A stretch of DNA of 64,000 nt from Syntrophomonas sp. UBA5314 (GTDB taxonomy: Bacteria; Bacillota; Syntrophomonadia; Syntrophomonadales; Syntrophomonadaceae), in contig DHRK01000001.1 in NCBI GenBank assembly GCA_002410325.1, positions 57,675-121,674 on the forward strand. The letters run 5' to 3'. The notes beneath the pieces are model-generated. The model saw only the letters and a program-made list of their open reading frames with translations. It searched no databases and was not told where the DNA came from. A program made the translations under genes and the position numbers. Shown here one piece after another: positions 7,443 through 16,299 of this stretch (within the stretch, counting starts at the first letter, position 1; each line of letters opens with the position of its first letter).

Positions 7443-9568
7443 AGGGAATCAGTGCGCCGATCAAGCGGTATGACTTTGATGAGAAAGTGGAAGGACGCGC
7501 CCGCTATTGCGCAGACCTTCATCCGGAGGGTATGCTTTACGCCCGGACCCTGCGCTCTGACCGGCCGCGGGCCAAAATTTTAGGAATTACCATCCCGCCG
7601 CTGCCGGACGGCTATTTCATAGTAGACCGAGATGACATCCCGGGTAAAAACAGCGTACCGATAGTCTATGATGACGAGCCCTTTTTAGCCCGGGAAGTTG
7701 TAAATTATGTCGGTGAGCCGATCCTGCTGGTGGTGGGGCCTGACAAACAGACTATTTTAAACCTGCTGACTGCCATCAGGGTGGACTATGAAGACCTGGA
7801 ACCCATACTGACCATCGAAGATGCTTTGAACTGCCGGGAGAACTTTATTTTCCAGGACCGCCCCCATTTTGTGGAATACCAGTATACCAAAGGCGATATC
7901 AGCCGGGCCATAGCCCGGGCCGGCTGCTGTATCGAAGATGTTTTTCAAACCGGCTACCAGGAACATGTGGCCCTGGAAACCCAATCCATGCTGGCTGTAT
8001 GGGAAGAGGGACGAATAAGGGTGTCAGGATCCATGCAGTGTCCCTATTACCTCAAGGATGCGCTGGTTCAGGCTCTGGACTGGCCCGAAGACCGGGTTCG
8101 GGTGGTTCAGCTGCCTACCGGAGGAGGCTTTGGCGGCAAAGAAGACTACCCTTCGATAGTCGGTGTCCATGCCGCCCTGGCTGCGGTAAAATCCGGCCGG
8201 CCGGTGCAGCTTGTTCTGGAGCGGGGAGAAGACATCCGTTGCACCACCAAACGCCATCCCGCCCATATCCACATCAAGAGTTACCTGGATCATGAAAACC
8301 ATATTATAGCCCGGGATGTTGAAGTGCTTATTGACGCAGGGGCCTACGCGGGATTATCCAGCGTGGTTTTGCAGAGGTTGATTTTTTCAGTCTGCGGAGT
8401 GTACCGGGTGGATAACCTGCGGGTGCACGGCCGGGCCATGGCCACCAACAATGTGGTCAGCGGCGCCTTCAGGGGGTTTGGCGGACCGCAGGCCTTTTTC
8501 GCCATTGAGATGCATATGGAGAATATAGCGCAAAAGCTGGGGGTGGACTCCCTGGAATGGAAAAAGGCTTATTTTCTGCGCCGGGGCGATACGTCTTCGA
8601 CCGGGGGGCTGTTTCAGTCGGAAATCGTGCTTCCCCGGATCATTGAGCAGATTGAGGAGATATCCGGATACAGCCAAAAGCGCAGAGAGCTCTCCGGCCG
8701 GCAGGGGTGGCGCGGCATCGGCTGCTCGGTGTTCTTCCATGGCGGTGGATTTACCGGTAAGGGAGAAAAAGACATCTTAAAGACCCGGGTTCGCTTGGTA
8801 AAGCGCTCAGCCTCGGAGATTGAAATACGGGTGGCCAATACGGAAATAGGTCAGGGAGCGGCCACCACCCTGCGCAAGATCGTGGCCCGGGCCCTGGAAA
8901 TACCGGTGGAACATGTCGCCTACATTTACCCTGACACGGACCTGTGTCCCGATTCGGGGCCTACTATCGCTTCCCGGACGATCATGATCATAGGGAAACT
9001 GCTCTATGACTGCGCCCTGGAAATGAAAGAAAAGGGGCAGGAAGAAACCCTGGAGGTGACCAGGGGCTATACCTACCCGGCCGGCCTTTCCTGGGACAAC
9101 GCCAGGTTCATCGGCAACGCCTATGCTGAGTATTCCTGGGGGGCCAATGTGGTTGAGGTAGAGGTGAACCCCCTCACCCTGGAAATAAACGTTCTGGGGG
9201 TGTGGGCGGTCTACGATATAGGCACGCCGATCGATGAGCGTATAGTTAAAGGCCAGATTGATGGAGGCCTGGTGCAGGGGCTGGGCTATGCGGGGATGGA
9301 GTTGCTTCAGTCCCGCCGGGGAAAGCTTCAGCAGGGAAGCCTGGCCGATTACATTATTCCCACTTTTCTGGACTTCCCGCCGATCGTCAGCCGGTTGGTG
9401 GAGAATCCTTATGAAAATGGACCCTTTGGCGCCCGGGGGCTCGGCGAAATTACCCTGGTGGGGGCGGCTCCCGCCCTGGCCCTGGCGGTTCAGAACGCCG
9501 TTGGCCAGCCGGTAAGACAACTCCCGGTTAGCCCGGAATATCTTATGGAGTTGATTTGTGATGAATAG
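7439..9568 (+). CDS. Xanthine dehydrogenase-type molybdenum hydroxylase, molybdopterin subunit
   Basis: Catalytic large subunit (709 residues) of a heterotrimeric xanthine dehydrogenase/aldehyde oxidase-family enzyme, hydroxylating a purine or related heterocycle with water-derived oxygen. Visible motifs are GGGFGGKEDYPS (molybdopterin contact), GAFRGFGGPQAFFAIE, NTEIGQGAATTLRK and the catalytic-glutamate segment FGARGLGEI near the C-terminus. It is somewhat shorter than the usual 750-780 residues. It overlaps mocA (ATGA) and the 2Fe-2S gene, so the operon is mocA, Mo subunit, Fe-S subunit, FAD subunit. The exact substrate is not decided by sequence. Confidence 0.9.
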   Translation: MKGISAPIKRYDFDEKVEGRARYCADLHPEGMLYARTLRSDRPRAKILGITIPPLPDGYFIVDRDDIPGKNSVPIVYDDEPFLAREVVNYVGEPILLVVGPDKQTILNLLTAIRVDYEDLEPILTIEDALNCRENFIFQDRPHFVEYQYTKGDISRAIARAGCCIEDVFQTGYQEHVALETQSMLAVWEEGRIRVSGSMQCPYYLKDALVQALDWPEDRVRVVQLPTGGGFGGKEDYPSIVGVHAALAAVKSGRPVQLVLERGEDIRCTTKRHPAHIHIKSYLDHENHIIARDVEVLIDAGAYAGLSSVVLQRLIFSVCGVYRVDNLRVHGRAMATNNVVSGAFRGFGGPQAFFAIEMHMENIAQKLGVDSLEWKKAYFLRRGDTSSTGGLFQSEIVLPRIIEQIEEISGYSQKRRELSGRQGWRGIGCSVFFHGGGFTGKGEKDILKTRVRLVKRSASEIEIRVANTEIGQGAATTLRKIVARALEIPVEHVAYIYPDTDLCPDSGPTIASRTIMIIGKLLYDCALEMKEKGQEETLEVTRGYTYPAGLSWDNARFIGNAYAEYSWGANVVEVEVNPLTLEINVLGVWAVYDIGTPIDERIVKGQIDGGLVQGLGYAGMELLQSRRGKLQQGSLADYIIPTFLDFPPIVSRLVENPYENGPFGARGLGEITLVGAAPALALAVQNAVGQPVRQLPVSPEYLMELICDE

Positions 9569-10034
9569 TGTGCAATTCGTTCTCAACGACAGCGAGGTAA
9601 ACCTGCCGGTCCACCCTTTGAAGAGGCTTATTGACGTCTTGCGGGATGACCTGCAGATGACCGGCGCCAAGGAAGGCTGCGGCGAGGGCGAGTGCGGGGC
9701 CTGCGCGGTGCTGGTAGACGGGCGACTGGTAAACGCCTGCCTGGTTCCGGTAGGCAGCATTGGCGGCCAGAGCGTGGTCACTATCGAAGGATTCCGGCAC
9801 TCTCCCCGCTTCGCGATATTGAAGGATTCCTTTGAACAAGCCGGCAGCGTTCAGTGCGGCTTCTGCACGCCGGCCATGATCCTGGCCGCTGAAGCCTTGC
9901 TCAGCCATCATTCCAATCCCAGTGAAGAACAGATCCGTCAGGCGATGGCCGGCAACCTTTGCCGCTGCACCGGCTACACCATGATTGTCGAGGCGGTTCA
10001 GCTGGCCTCCCGGAAGGGGGAAGGATTATGGTAA
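9561..10034 (+). CDS. Xanthine dehydrogenase-type 2Fe-2S subunit
   Basis: Small electron-transfer subunit (157 residues) carrying two 2Fe-2S clusters. The plant-type ferredoxin motif uses Cys40, Cys45, Cys48 and Cys60 (CGEGECGAC then NAC); the helical second domain has CGFCTP and CRCTGY. It passes electrons from the molybdenum site to the FAD subunit. The ATG at 9561 overlaps the stop region of the molybdenum gene; a GTG at 9558 is an alternative that is better spaced from the GGAG at 9547. Overlap with the next gene confirms operon structure. Confidence 0.93.
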   Translation: MNSVQFVLNDSEVNLPVHPLKRLIDVLRDDLQMTGAKEGCGEGECGACAVLVDGRLVNACLVPVGSIGGQSVVTIEGFRHSPRFAILKDSFEQAGSVQCGFCTPAMILAAEALLSHHSNPSEEQIRQAMAGNLCRCTGYTMIVEAVQLASRKGEGLW

Positions 10035-10879
10035 AAACGTACCGGCCGAACCGTTTAAGCGAGGCTTTGCGCATCCGGGAGCAGGAAAACGTGATCGTCC
10101 TGGCCGGGGGCACCGATCTCATGGTTAGAAACCGCTCCTGGAGCGGAACCCTGCCGGCCTTCCAACAGGACGTACTGTTCATCGGGCACCTGGAAGAACT
10201 TAAAAGGATAAAAAAAGAAGGGGGACTCATTGTCCTGGGGGCATCCTGCACCCTGGCTCAGATTATGCATGATTGGCGGGTGCCGGAATATATTAAACTG
10301 CCCCTGGCGCAGATGGCCTCGCCGGCTATCCGCAATGTGGCTACCATAGGGGGTAATATCTGCAATGCCTCTCCCGCCGGAGATACCCTGCCCATGCTGT
10401 ATGCCCTGAATGCCTCATTGCAGCTTAATACCGGACAGGGCTCCCGAATCGTGAACATTCAGGATTTCATAACCGGGCCGGGCCGCACCGGGCTGCAGGA
10501 TGATGAGATACTGACGGAAATACGTATTCCCATCGCTGATTTCAACCGCCAGTATTACAAAAAGGCAGGCCTGCGCAAGGCCAATGCCATATCCAAGGTA
10601 TCCTTTTTTGCCGTAGCCGACTGTCGCCATGACCGAATCCGCGAGGTGCGTATAGCCCTGGGCGCCGTGGCGCCCACGCCGGTGCGCAGCCGGGAAGGGG
10701 AGGCGATCCTGGCCGGAATTGAGACTAAAGCCCGGTTGGATGCATTTCCGGACCTCAAAGCCTGTTATGAAAAGCTGCTAAGTCCCATAGATGATGTACG
10801 CTCAACCAAGAAGTATCGCCATAAGACGGCCCTGTTGATCCTGGAAGATTTCCTTGGGCAGGGTTTGGAAGGTGGTTAG
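10028..10879 (+). CDS. Xanthine dehydrogenase-type FAD subunit
   Basis: FAD-binding medium subunit (283 residues) of the same hydroxylase, handing electrons to NAD+ or another acceptor. The FAD pyrophosphate motifs VLAGGTDLM and TIGGNICNASPAGDTLPML are present, followed by a CO dehydrogenase flavoprotein C-terminal domain (KAGLRKANAISKVSF, RIALGAVAPTPVRS). ATG 10028 was chosen over upstream in-frame codons because GGGGGAAGGA precedes it and the protein then starts at the usual family position. No XdhC-type insertion chaperone gene is adjacent. Confidence 0.92.
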   Translation: MVKTYRPNRLSEALRIREQENVIVLAGGTDLMVRNRSWSGTLPAFQQDVLFIGHLEELKRIKKEGGLIVLGASCTLAQIMHDWRVPEYIKLPLAQMASPAIRNVATIGGNICNASPAGDTLPMLYALNASLQLNTGQGSRIVNIQDFITGPGRTGLQDDEILTEIRIPIADFNRQYYKKAGLRKANAISKVSFFAVADCRHDRIREVRIALGAVAPTPVRSREGEAILAGIETKARLDAFPDLKACYEKLLSPIDDVRSTKKYRHKTALLILEDFLGQGLEGG

Positions 10880-10925
10880 AATTGCAAGGCCTGGTTTCCG
10901 GAACAGGGAACGCAGGAGGAAGACG

Positions 10926-10960
10926 TAAAAAGGCCAGGACTACCGTGTCAAGCCCTGGCC
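10926..10960 (-). terminator. Terminator of the deacetylase gene (minus strand)
   Basis: GGCCAGG (10932-10938) pairs with CCTGGCC (10954-10960). On the minus strand the stem is followed by TTTTTACG, so it ends transcripts coming from the gene at 10989-12011. Confidence 0.75.
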
Positions 10961-10988
10961 TCGGAATGGTTGGGTAATCGTTCCGGGG

Positions 10989-12011
10989 TTAATAGTTATA
11001 ATTGTCGGTGTTTATTTTGTAAACAAATCCATCGTAACTCAGATCGCTATAGATACCCATGCGATTCAATTGCAGGGGATGCTCGGCATTGGCTGTGCTA
11101 ACCGGTCGCGGATTCACGGTAACTGCCGACCGGAAACCCCAGTCGTAAACCACCTCGCTTACCCACTTGTTGTGGGCTCCATAAGGATAGGCAAAGGTGT
11201 CTACTTTTTTACCTAAAAAGTCTTCCAAAATCGTTTTGGAATCGCCAACCTGACGCCAGGCTTCTTCCCAGCTGGCTCTGGTCAGCCAGCAGTGGTTCAG
11301 GGTGTGGCAACCGATGGTCATGCCGGCTTCATCAAGCTCTTTTATCTCGTCCCAGGTCATGAAAGTGCCTTCCGAGCCGGATTCGGCAACATAGTCGGTG
11401 ACAATATAGAAAGTGGCTGTAAAACCGTATTTCTTCAATATAGGAAAGGCATAGAGATAATTGTCGCGGTACCCGTCATCCAGGGTAATTACCACCGGTT
11501 TATCGGGCAGCTTTTTGCGCTTCTCAAATTGATCCAAAACGTCGTTAATGCTCACTGTATGATAGCCGTTGTCCTTTAAATACTGCATTTGCCGCTCGAA
11601 GTCCTCAGGCCAAAGGCGATAGAGACTGCTGGCGGAATAAGGATTAACCTTGTGGTACATCAATATGGGCACGGGCACCGGATTGTCGGTATACGCTTCA
11701 GCGCCTCCGGAGGGAGTTGGCGGCTTAGGCGGGTTGGGAACTATCGGAGCTGTCGAATGATCGGAATCAACCGGTTGATCGGAAGTGGCCGGTTGATCGG
11801 GAGTAGCCGGATGATCGGAAGTAACTGGATGATCGGAAGTAGCCGGATGATCGGAAGTAGCCGCCTCCACCGGCTGAACCGCCTCAACCGCCAGCGCCTT
11901 GGACAAAACCGGAAATTGGTTGGGTGCTGAATAGACCCAGCAGAAATAAGACCCGATACAGCAAAATAAAAAAATGGCCGTGGTTAATAAATACTCTTTT
12001 CGCTTGGTCAT
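10989..12011 (-). CDS. Membrane-anchored polysaccharide deacetylase with repeat linker
   Basis: Exported NodB-fold esterase (340 residues), likely removing acetyl groups from a cell-surface glycan or peptidoglycan. An N-terminal membrane anchor (LLTTAIFLFCCIGSYFCWVY) is followed by a low-complexity linker of degenerate six-residue repeats of the type TSDHPA, then the catalytic domain: PILMYHKV, TLDDGYRDNY with the two metal-site aspartates, and GCHTLNH. ATG 12011 follows GGAGGATTCC directly; an ATG at 12023 overlaps that site and is unlikely. Two other deacetylases (25674 and 33109) lie in the window. Confidence 0.9.
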   Translation of the reverse strand: MTKRKEYLLTTAIFLFCCIGSYFCWVYSAPNQFPVLSKALAVEAVQPVEAATSDHPATSDHPVTSDHPATPDQPATSDQPVDSDHSTAPIVPNPPKPPTPSGGAEAYTDNPVPVPILMYHKVNPYSASSLYRLWPEDFERQMQYLKDNGYHTVSINDVLDQFEKRKKLPDKPVVITLDDGYRDNYLYAFPILKKYGFTATFYIVTDYVAESGSEGTFMTWDEIKELDEAGMTIGCHTLNHCWLTRASWEEAWRQVGDSKTILEDFLGKKVDTFAYPYGAHNKWVSEVVYDWGFRSAVTVNPRPVSTANAEHPLQLNRMGIYSDLSYDGFVYKINTDNYNY

Positions 12012-12241
12012 GGAATCCTCCATATAGTTATATGTTGTACGAAACGAAGTTTGAACAAGGGTGACAGAGATGTATTAACCAACCAGGTCGGTTCTGCTGC
12101 TTAATATGCTGCTGCCAGATTGTGCCTGAAATGATCCCGGCAGCCACCTTGGCCAAGATGATTAACTAAACACCAATATTCTCCACGAATTCGCATATTC
12201 CTCCCAAAGATTTGGTAAAATATCGTGAAAATCGCGGGAGT

Positions 12242-13372
12242 ATGTCAGTACAAAACGCTAAAGGCCGTAAATTGCGATTGCCACCTATTAATGCTAAAGT
12301 AAAAACACCGGAGCTTTTGGATAGGCAGGGTTGTACAGTGAAGGTCAGTATAGCTGAATATGAATTGAACACCGGGATTATACTCTCGATATACCGGGAT
12401 GGAGCAGCAATTAACAACAACGGTCAAATAAAAAGCTATGACCTGCTAACCTTTAGGCAGGTAAACCTGTTTATGACCGGTGACGTGCTTGAGGTCCGAA
12501 TCAGCACCGGGGAAGGAACCCATGAATTGGCTTTTAGCCAGCCGGTTGAAGCGGAAGAAAAGGAACGGCTGGCTTTCCTCAGCCGTTGTATCGCAGATTT
12601 CAGGTCGCTGGTAAATCAGTTCGATAAAACCCTGGAGGACCATTTGATAAAATTGTTGGATTCGCGGCTGCTTTCCTATGATGCCGACCGGGTCAAGAAC
12701 CTTGGCCGGGTGGTTTTGCATGATCATGAGCGCCAATCCGATCCGGGGCACTTGTTTATCTATGAACAGCAATTGATGGCTTTTATAAGCGATTTCAACA
12801 ACAGCAAAATACTCACTCCCGAGCCCAAATACTACGGGCTGGAATATGAGCCCGGGATGCCCTGGGATGTCCACACCCCGTTTCCGGGAACCCTGCTGAT
12901 TGATCATGACACGGCTTTTAGTGTCTACCCCGACACTATGGATGAGATTCGCAGCTTTTACGAGCGGCACAATATCCGCCATCACCTCCAGGGTCCCCAG
13001 GGGGGGAAGGGGACCATCGTTGATGTGGATTTGATGAACGACGAGGAATTTGAGAGCTTCATCATTTCCCTGTTTTTTAAGATGGGATACAAGGCTATAT
13101 CAACCAGAATGGCCGGGGAGTTTGGCGTCAACCTGATAGCCAGCAAAAACGGCAACCGCATAGGGATTCAGGCCAAATGCAACCTTTCCAATATCTCCGA
13201 GGCGGAAATCCGACTGCTGCTCGATGGACTCGACCATTATCAACTGAAGCAGGGGCTGGCTATAACCAATATGTATTTTACCGCCCAGGCGGTCAGCCTC
13301 GCTGAAGCCAGCGGGATCGTTTTGTGGAACCGGGATGTACTGAGGGATAAGATCTATGAACTGGGAGCTTAA
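12242..13372 (+). CDS. Restriction endonuclease-like (Mrr_cat) protein with long N-terminal region
   Basis: A 376-residue protein. The C-terminal 110 residues (DLMNDEEFESFIISLFFKMG, then GEFGVNLIASKNGNRIGIQAKC) resemble the Mrr catalytic domain of the PD-(D/E)xK fold, which in the family cuts modified or foreign DNA. The QxK half is present (IQAKC), but the usual catalytic Asp in GVDLI is Asn (GVNLI), so nuclease activity is doubtful. The N-terminal 250 residues match nothing I recognise. Start is uncertain: ATG 12242 has GGGAG only one base away, and TTG 12212 has no clear site. No methyltransferase is adjacent. Confidence 0.55.
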   Translation: MSVQNAKGRKLRLPPINAKVKTPELLDRQGCTVKVSIAEYELNTGIILSIYRDGAAINNNGQIKSYDLLTFRQVNLFMTGDVLEVRISTGEGTHELAFSQPVEAEEKERLAFLSRCIADFRSLVNQFDKTLEDHLIKLLDSRLLSYDADRVKNLGRVVLHDHERQSDPGHLFIYEQQLMAFISDFNNSKILTPEPKYYGLEYEPGMPWDVHTPFPGTLLIDHDTAFSVYPDTMDEIRSFYERHNIRHHLQGPQGGKGTIVDVDLMNDEEFESFIISLFFKMGYKAISTRMAGEFGVNLIASKNGNRIGIQAKCNLSNISEAEIRLLLDGLDHYQLKQGLAITNMYFTAQAVSLAEASGIVLWNRDVLRDKIYELGA

Positions 13373-13402
13373 ACGCGTTTCCCATTCGCATCGCTAGAAG
13401 AC

Positions 13403-13443
13403 TAAAAAGGAGAGCCCTGACCTTCACCGATCAGGCTCTCCTT
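13403..13443. terminator. Shared terminator between convergent genes
   Basis: AGGAGAGCCCTGA pairs with TCAGGCTCTCCT around loop CCTTCACCGA with one bulge. The minus strand has five T after the stem; the plus strand has a weaker CTT-rich tail. It separates the Mrr-like gene from the flavin reductase gene. Confidence 0.7.
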
Positions 13444-13499
13444 CTTGCTCAGGCTGCAGTTCGTCCGCCCGTCCTTTCCAGCTGCTCGGACAAACCGGT

Positions 13500-14072
13500 T
13501 TAAAAGGGTGGGGCGATGTTTTTGCCGATAGAAAAGGCTTTGCCCAGGACTTCTCCAATACCATAGTACATGCCGTTGGCAAAAATGACCGGGTTGATCT
13601 TCTTCAGATCGGGTATGCCCTGTTTGGTTAAGAATTGGGAGCCTACTTTTACATCGAGAATCTGTCCGACGAATTGGGTGTGAAGCCCGACTTCCAGGGT
13701 ATGGATCAGCTTGCATTCCAGGTTTAACGGGAATTCTTTAATATAGGGAGCATCAACCAGGTCACTCTTTAGCGGGGTTAAACCGGTCAAAGAAAACTTG
13801 TCGGTATTGCGTCCGGATACAATGCCCATAAAGTCAATTTCCTTGAGATATTGTTCCGAAGGAACGTTGACGGTAAAAGACTGGCGATCCAAAAGGCATT
13901 GGTAAGTATAGGTTTCCTGGCGGACGGACACCGCCACCGCCGGGGGATCCGAACAGCATAAGCCCGCCCAGGCGACCGTCATGGCATTGGGCTTTCCGGC
14001 CTGGTCATAAACGGCAACAATCCAGGCCGGGGTGGGATAAACAAGGGTCTTGGCCCCCAATGATTTCTTCAT
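13500..14072 (-). CDS. Flavin reductase-like (flavoredoxin-type) FMN protein
   Basis: A 190-residue cytoplasmic FMN-binding split-barrel protein of the flavin reductase-like family, as in flavoredoxins of anaerobes. Recognisable parts are TPAWIVAVYDQAGKPNAMTV, SDPPAVAVSVRQ, SFTVNVPSEQY and the later GIVSGRNTDKF. AGGAGG lies ten bases before ATG 14072. It stands alone between a shared terminator and the dehydratase operon on the other strand, so its electron partner cannot be inferred from context. Confidence 0.85.
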   Translation of the reverse strand: MKKSLGAKTLVYPTPAWIVAVYDQAGKPNAMTVAWAGLCCSDPPAVAVSVRQETYTYQCLLDRQSFTVNVPSEQYLKEIDFMGIVSGRNTDKFSLTGLTPLKSDLVDAPYIKEFPLNLECKLIHTLEVGLHTQFVGQILDVKVGSQFLTKQGIPDLKKINPVIFANGMYYGIGEVLGKAFSIGKNIAPPF

Positions 14073-14190
14073 TTTCTACTAGCCTCCTGTTGCGTCTTCC
14101 TGAATTCTCCTAATTTGTTCCTCTTCCCGAACTATATCACAGTATATGACGAGATATCAATCCGGGACAATCGACATGGGCCTGGCAATA

Positions 14191-14219
14191 TTGACAAGTA
14201 AAGCTTAGCGACATAGAAT
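14191..14219 (+). promoter_or_regulatory. Sigma-A type promoter of the dehydratase/activase operon
   Basis: TTGACA (14191-14196), a 17-base spacer and TAGAAT (14214-14219). The start codon of the first gene is 79 bases downstream of the -10 box. Confidence 0.7.
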
Positions 14220-14297
14220 AAACTCAACCTTTAATAATATAAATAATAACAATTGGTAATATATGCTGTGCTTGCTTCAGGAGGGAAGGAGAAAAAC

Positions 14298-15446
14298 ATG
14301 AAATCCAATATTGCGGAGGGCTTTCAGGAAATACGCGAGCAGAACATTATGAAAGTCAAAGAGGCCAAGGAACAGGGTCAAAAGATGGTGGGGCTTTATT
14401 GCACCTATTGCCCCAAGGAGCTGGTATTGGCCGCCGGAGCTATCGCGGTAGGACTCTGCGGAACTCGTGAAGAACCCATCGCTTTTGCGGAAAAGCACCT
14501 TCCCCGCAATCTCTGCCCCCTGATCAAATCTTCCTATGGTTTTGCTGTAAGCGATACCTGCCCCTATTTTCACTTTTCCGATTTGATCATTGGTGAAACC
14601 ACCTGTGATGGAAAAAAGAAAATGTTCGAATTGATGGCCGACTTGAAGGAAACGGTGGTTATGAATCTGCCGCAGAATCCGCTCCAGGAAGCTTCCCTGG
14701 AGCTCTGGGCCAGCGAACTGCGGAGGGTAAAGGAACTGCTGGAAGAAAGATTTCAAACCGAACTCAGCGATGAGAAGATAAGAGCGGCTATAAATCTGAC
14801 CAACCGGGAAGCGCGGGTCATGAAGCGGCTCTATGATCTCAATAAAGCCCGCCCGGCTCTGATATCGGGACTGGATATGCTCACCGTGTCCTGGCAGGTG
14901 GGCTTCAATGTTGACCGGGAGGAAGGGATCGGGATGCTGGAGGACCTGATCACCAGAGTTCAGGAAAACGCCGCTCAGGGTGGGACGGCCGGCGCCGCGG
15001 CTACGCCGCGCATTCTTCTTACCGGCACTCCGGTAGGTCTGGGAAGCGAAAAGATCATTGCCCTGGTTGAAGAGAGCGGGGGACTGGTGGTGGTTATGGA
15101 AAACTGCGGGGGGTATAAAACCGTGGATATTCTGGCGGATGAGAGCGACCAACGCGATCCGCTCCGTGTTTTAGCTGAAAAGTATATGAAGATACCCTGT
15201 TCGGTTATGAGCCCCAACCGGGGACGCCTGGAGCTTATCGATAAAATGATTGACGAATTTCAAATAGACGGGGTGATAGATCTAACCTGGCAGGCCTGTC
15301 ACACTTATAATATTGAATCCTTTTGGGTTTCGGATCTGGTTAAACAAAAAGGCCTGCCCTTTCTGCAGATTGAAACCGATTACTCGGCTTCGGACCGGGA
15401 AACACTGCGGGTCCGGATCGAAGCGTTTTTGGAGATGGTCAAATGA
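14298..15446 (+). CDS. 2-hydroxyacyl-CoA dehydratase D-component family protein (YjiM/HgdB-like)
   Basis: A 382-residue iron-sulfur protein of the HgdB/BcrC/YjiM family. Conserved cysteines occur in YCTYCPKEL, NLCPLIK, DTCPYFH and ETTCDGKKKM, the usual 4Fe-4S region. The C-terminal half has the family pattern RILLTGTPVGLGSEKI and WQACHTYNIES. ATG 14298 follows AAGGAGAAAA; in-frame codons further up lack a site. It overlaps the activase gene by four bases. Only one dehydratase-like subunit is present, as in YjiM/YjiL pairs of unknown reaction, so a defined 2-hydroxyacyl-CoA substrate should not be assumed. Confidence 0.85.
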   Translation: MKSNIAEGFQEIREQNIMKVKEAKEQGQKMVGLYCTYCPKELVLAAGAIAVGLCGTREEPIAFAEKHLPRNLCPLIKSSYGFAVSDTCPYFHFSDLIIGETTCDGKKKMFELMADLKETVVMNLPQNPLQEASLELWASELRRVKELLEERFQTELSDEKIRAAINLTNREARVMKRLYDLNKARPALISGLDMLTVSWQVGFNVDREEGIGMLEDLITRVQENAAQGGTAGAAATPRILLTGTPVGLGSEKIIALVEESGGLVVVMENCGGYKTVDILADESDQRDPLRVLAEKYMKIPCSVMSPNRGRLELIDKMIDEFQIDGVIDLTWQACHTYNIESFWVSDLVKQKGLPFLQIETDYSASDRETLRVRIEAFLEMVK

Positions 15447-16213
15447 TCGCGGCTGGAATAGACGTAGGTTCAGTGGCTACCAAAGCCGCCCTGATCTTAA
15501 ATGACAGCTTCTACAGCATTATGGTGCCCACCGGCTGGAGTCCCCGGGAAGCAGGCCAGACCGCCTTGAATCAGGTGCTGGAGCAGATCGGGGCCACGGC
15601 GGAGCAGTTGCAATATGTGGTGGGCACCGGATACGGACGGGTATCGCTTCCCTTTGTCAGTCAAACGGTTACCGAGATTCGCTGTCATGCCCGCGGGGCT
15701 TCCTGGCTGCGCCCGGGATCGGAGATCGTGCTGGATGTGGGGGGGCAGGACTGCAAGGCCATCCGTACCGACCGCCAGGGAAAGGTTTTGGACTTTGTCA
15801 TGAATGACAAATGCGCGGCCGGAACCGGACGGTTTTTACAGGTAATTGCCGCCGCCTTGGGGAGCGACGTAAGCGAATTGTCAGAGCAGGCCCGGGGCCA
15901 TAAGGCCCAGAGCCTTAACAGTATGTGCGCGGTCTTCGCGGAGACCGAGGTGATAGGACTGCTGGCGGCCGGGGTCCCGCCCGGCGAGATCGTCGCCGGT
16001 CTTCACCAGGCCATAGCCCGTCGCCTGGCCAGCATGGTGCAAAGGCTGGGACCGGCCGAGCAGCTGGTATTTACCGGGGGGGTGGCCCGGAATGAAAGCC
16101 TGCGGGAAACTCTGGAGAGGATACTGGGAATGCCGGTGCTGGCGCCCCGCGAGGGGCAAATGGCCGGCGCTTTAGGGGCGGCCTTAATAGCCCGGGATGC
16201 GATCCTAAATTAG
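15443..16213 (+). CDS. Acyl-CoA dehydratase activase (HgdC/YjiL-like ATPase)
   Basis: A 256-residue archerase of the ASKHA ATPase fold that injects a low-potential electron into its dehydratase partner with ATP hydrolysis. Motifs are AGIDVGSVATKAAL (phosphate 1), VLDVGGQDCKAI (phosphate 2), and the two cysteine segments NDKCAAGTGRF and NSMCAVFAETEV that place one 4Fe-4S cluster between two monomers. The C-terminal FTGGVARN is the adenosine motif. Coupling to the upstream gene by an ATGA overlap makes that gene its partner. Confidence 0.92.
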   Translation: MIAAGIDVGSVATKAALILNDSFYSIMVPTGWSPREAGQTALNQVLEQIGATAEQLQYVVGTGYGRVSLPFVSQTVTEIRCHARGASWLRPGSEIVLDVGGQDCKAIRTDRQGKVLDFVMNDKCAAGTGRFLQVIAAALGSDVSELSEQARGHKAQSLNSMCAVFAETEVIGLLAAGVPPGEIVAGLHQAIARRLASMVQRLGPAEQLVFTGGVARNESLRETLERILGMPVLAPREGQMAGALGAALIARDAILN

Positions 16214-16242
16214 CATTGGCAGAGTGCCGGGTTGGGCAGAAA

Positions 16243-16285
16243 TAAAAAACGGGGGTTATATCATATTCCAGGATATAATCCCCGT
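16243..16285 (-). terminator. Terminator of the lipoprotein gene (minus strand)
   Basis: A near-perfect 13-14 base stem (16249-16262 with 16272-16285, one mismatch) is followed on the minus strand by six T residues. It also lies behind the activase gene on the plus strand but has no plus-strand T run. Confidence 0.8.
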
Positions 16286-16299
16286 CAGTGTTTAAGCTG

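Noticed and set aside
11752..11865. Short regular repeats suggestive of a CRISPR array
   Set aside because: The period is 18 bases with no spacers and the repeats keep a reading frame in the deacetylase gene.
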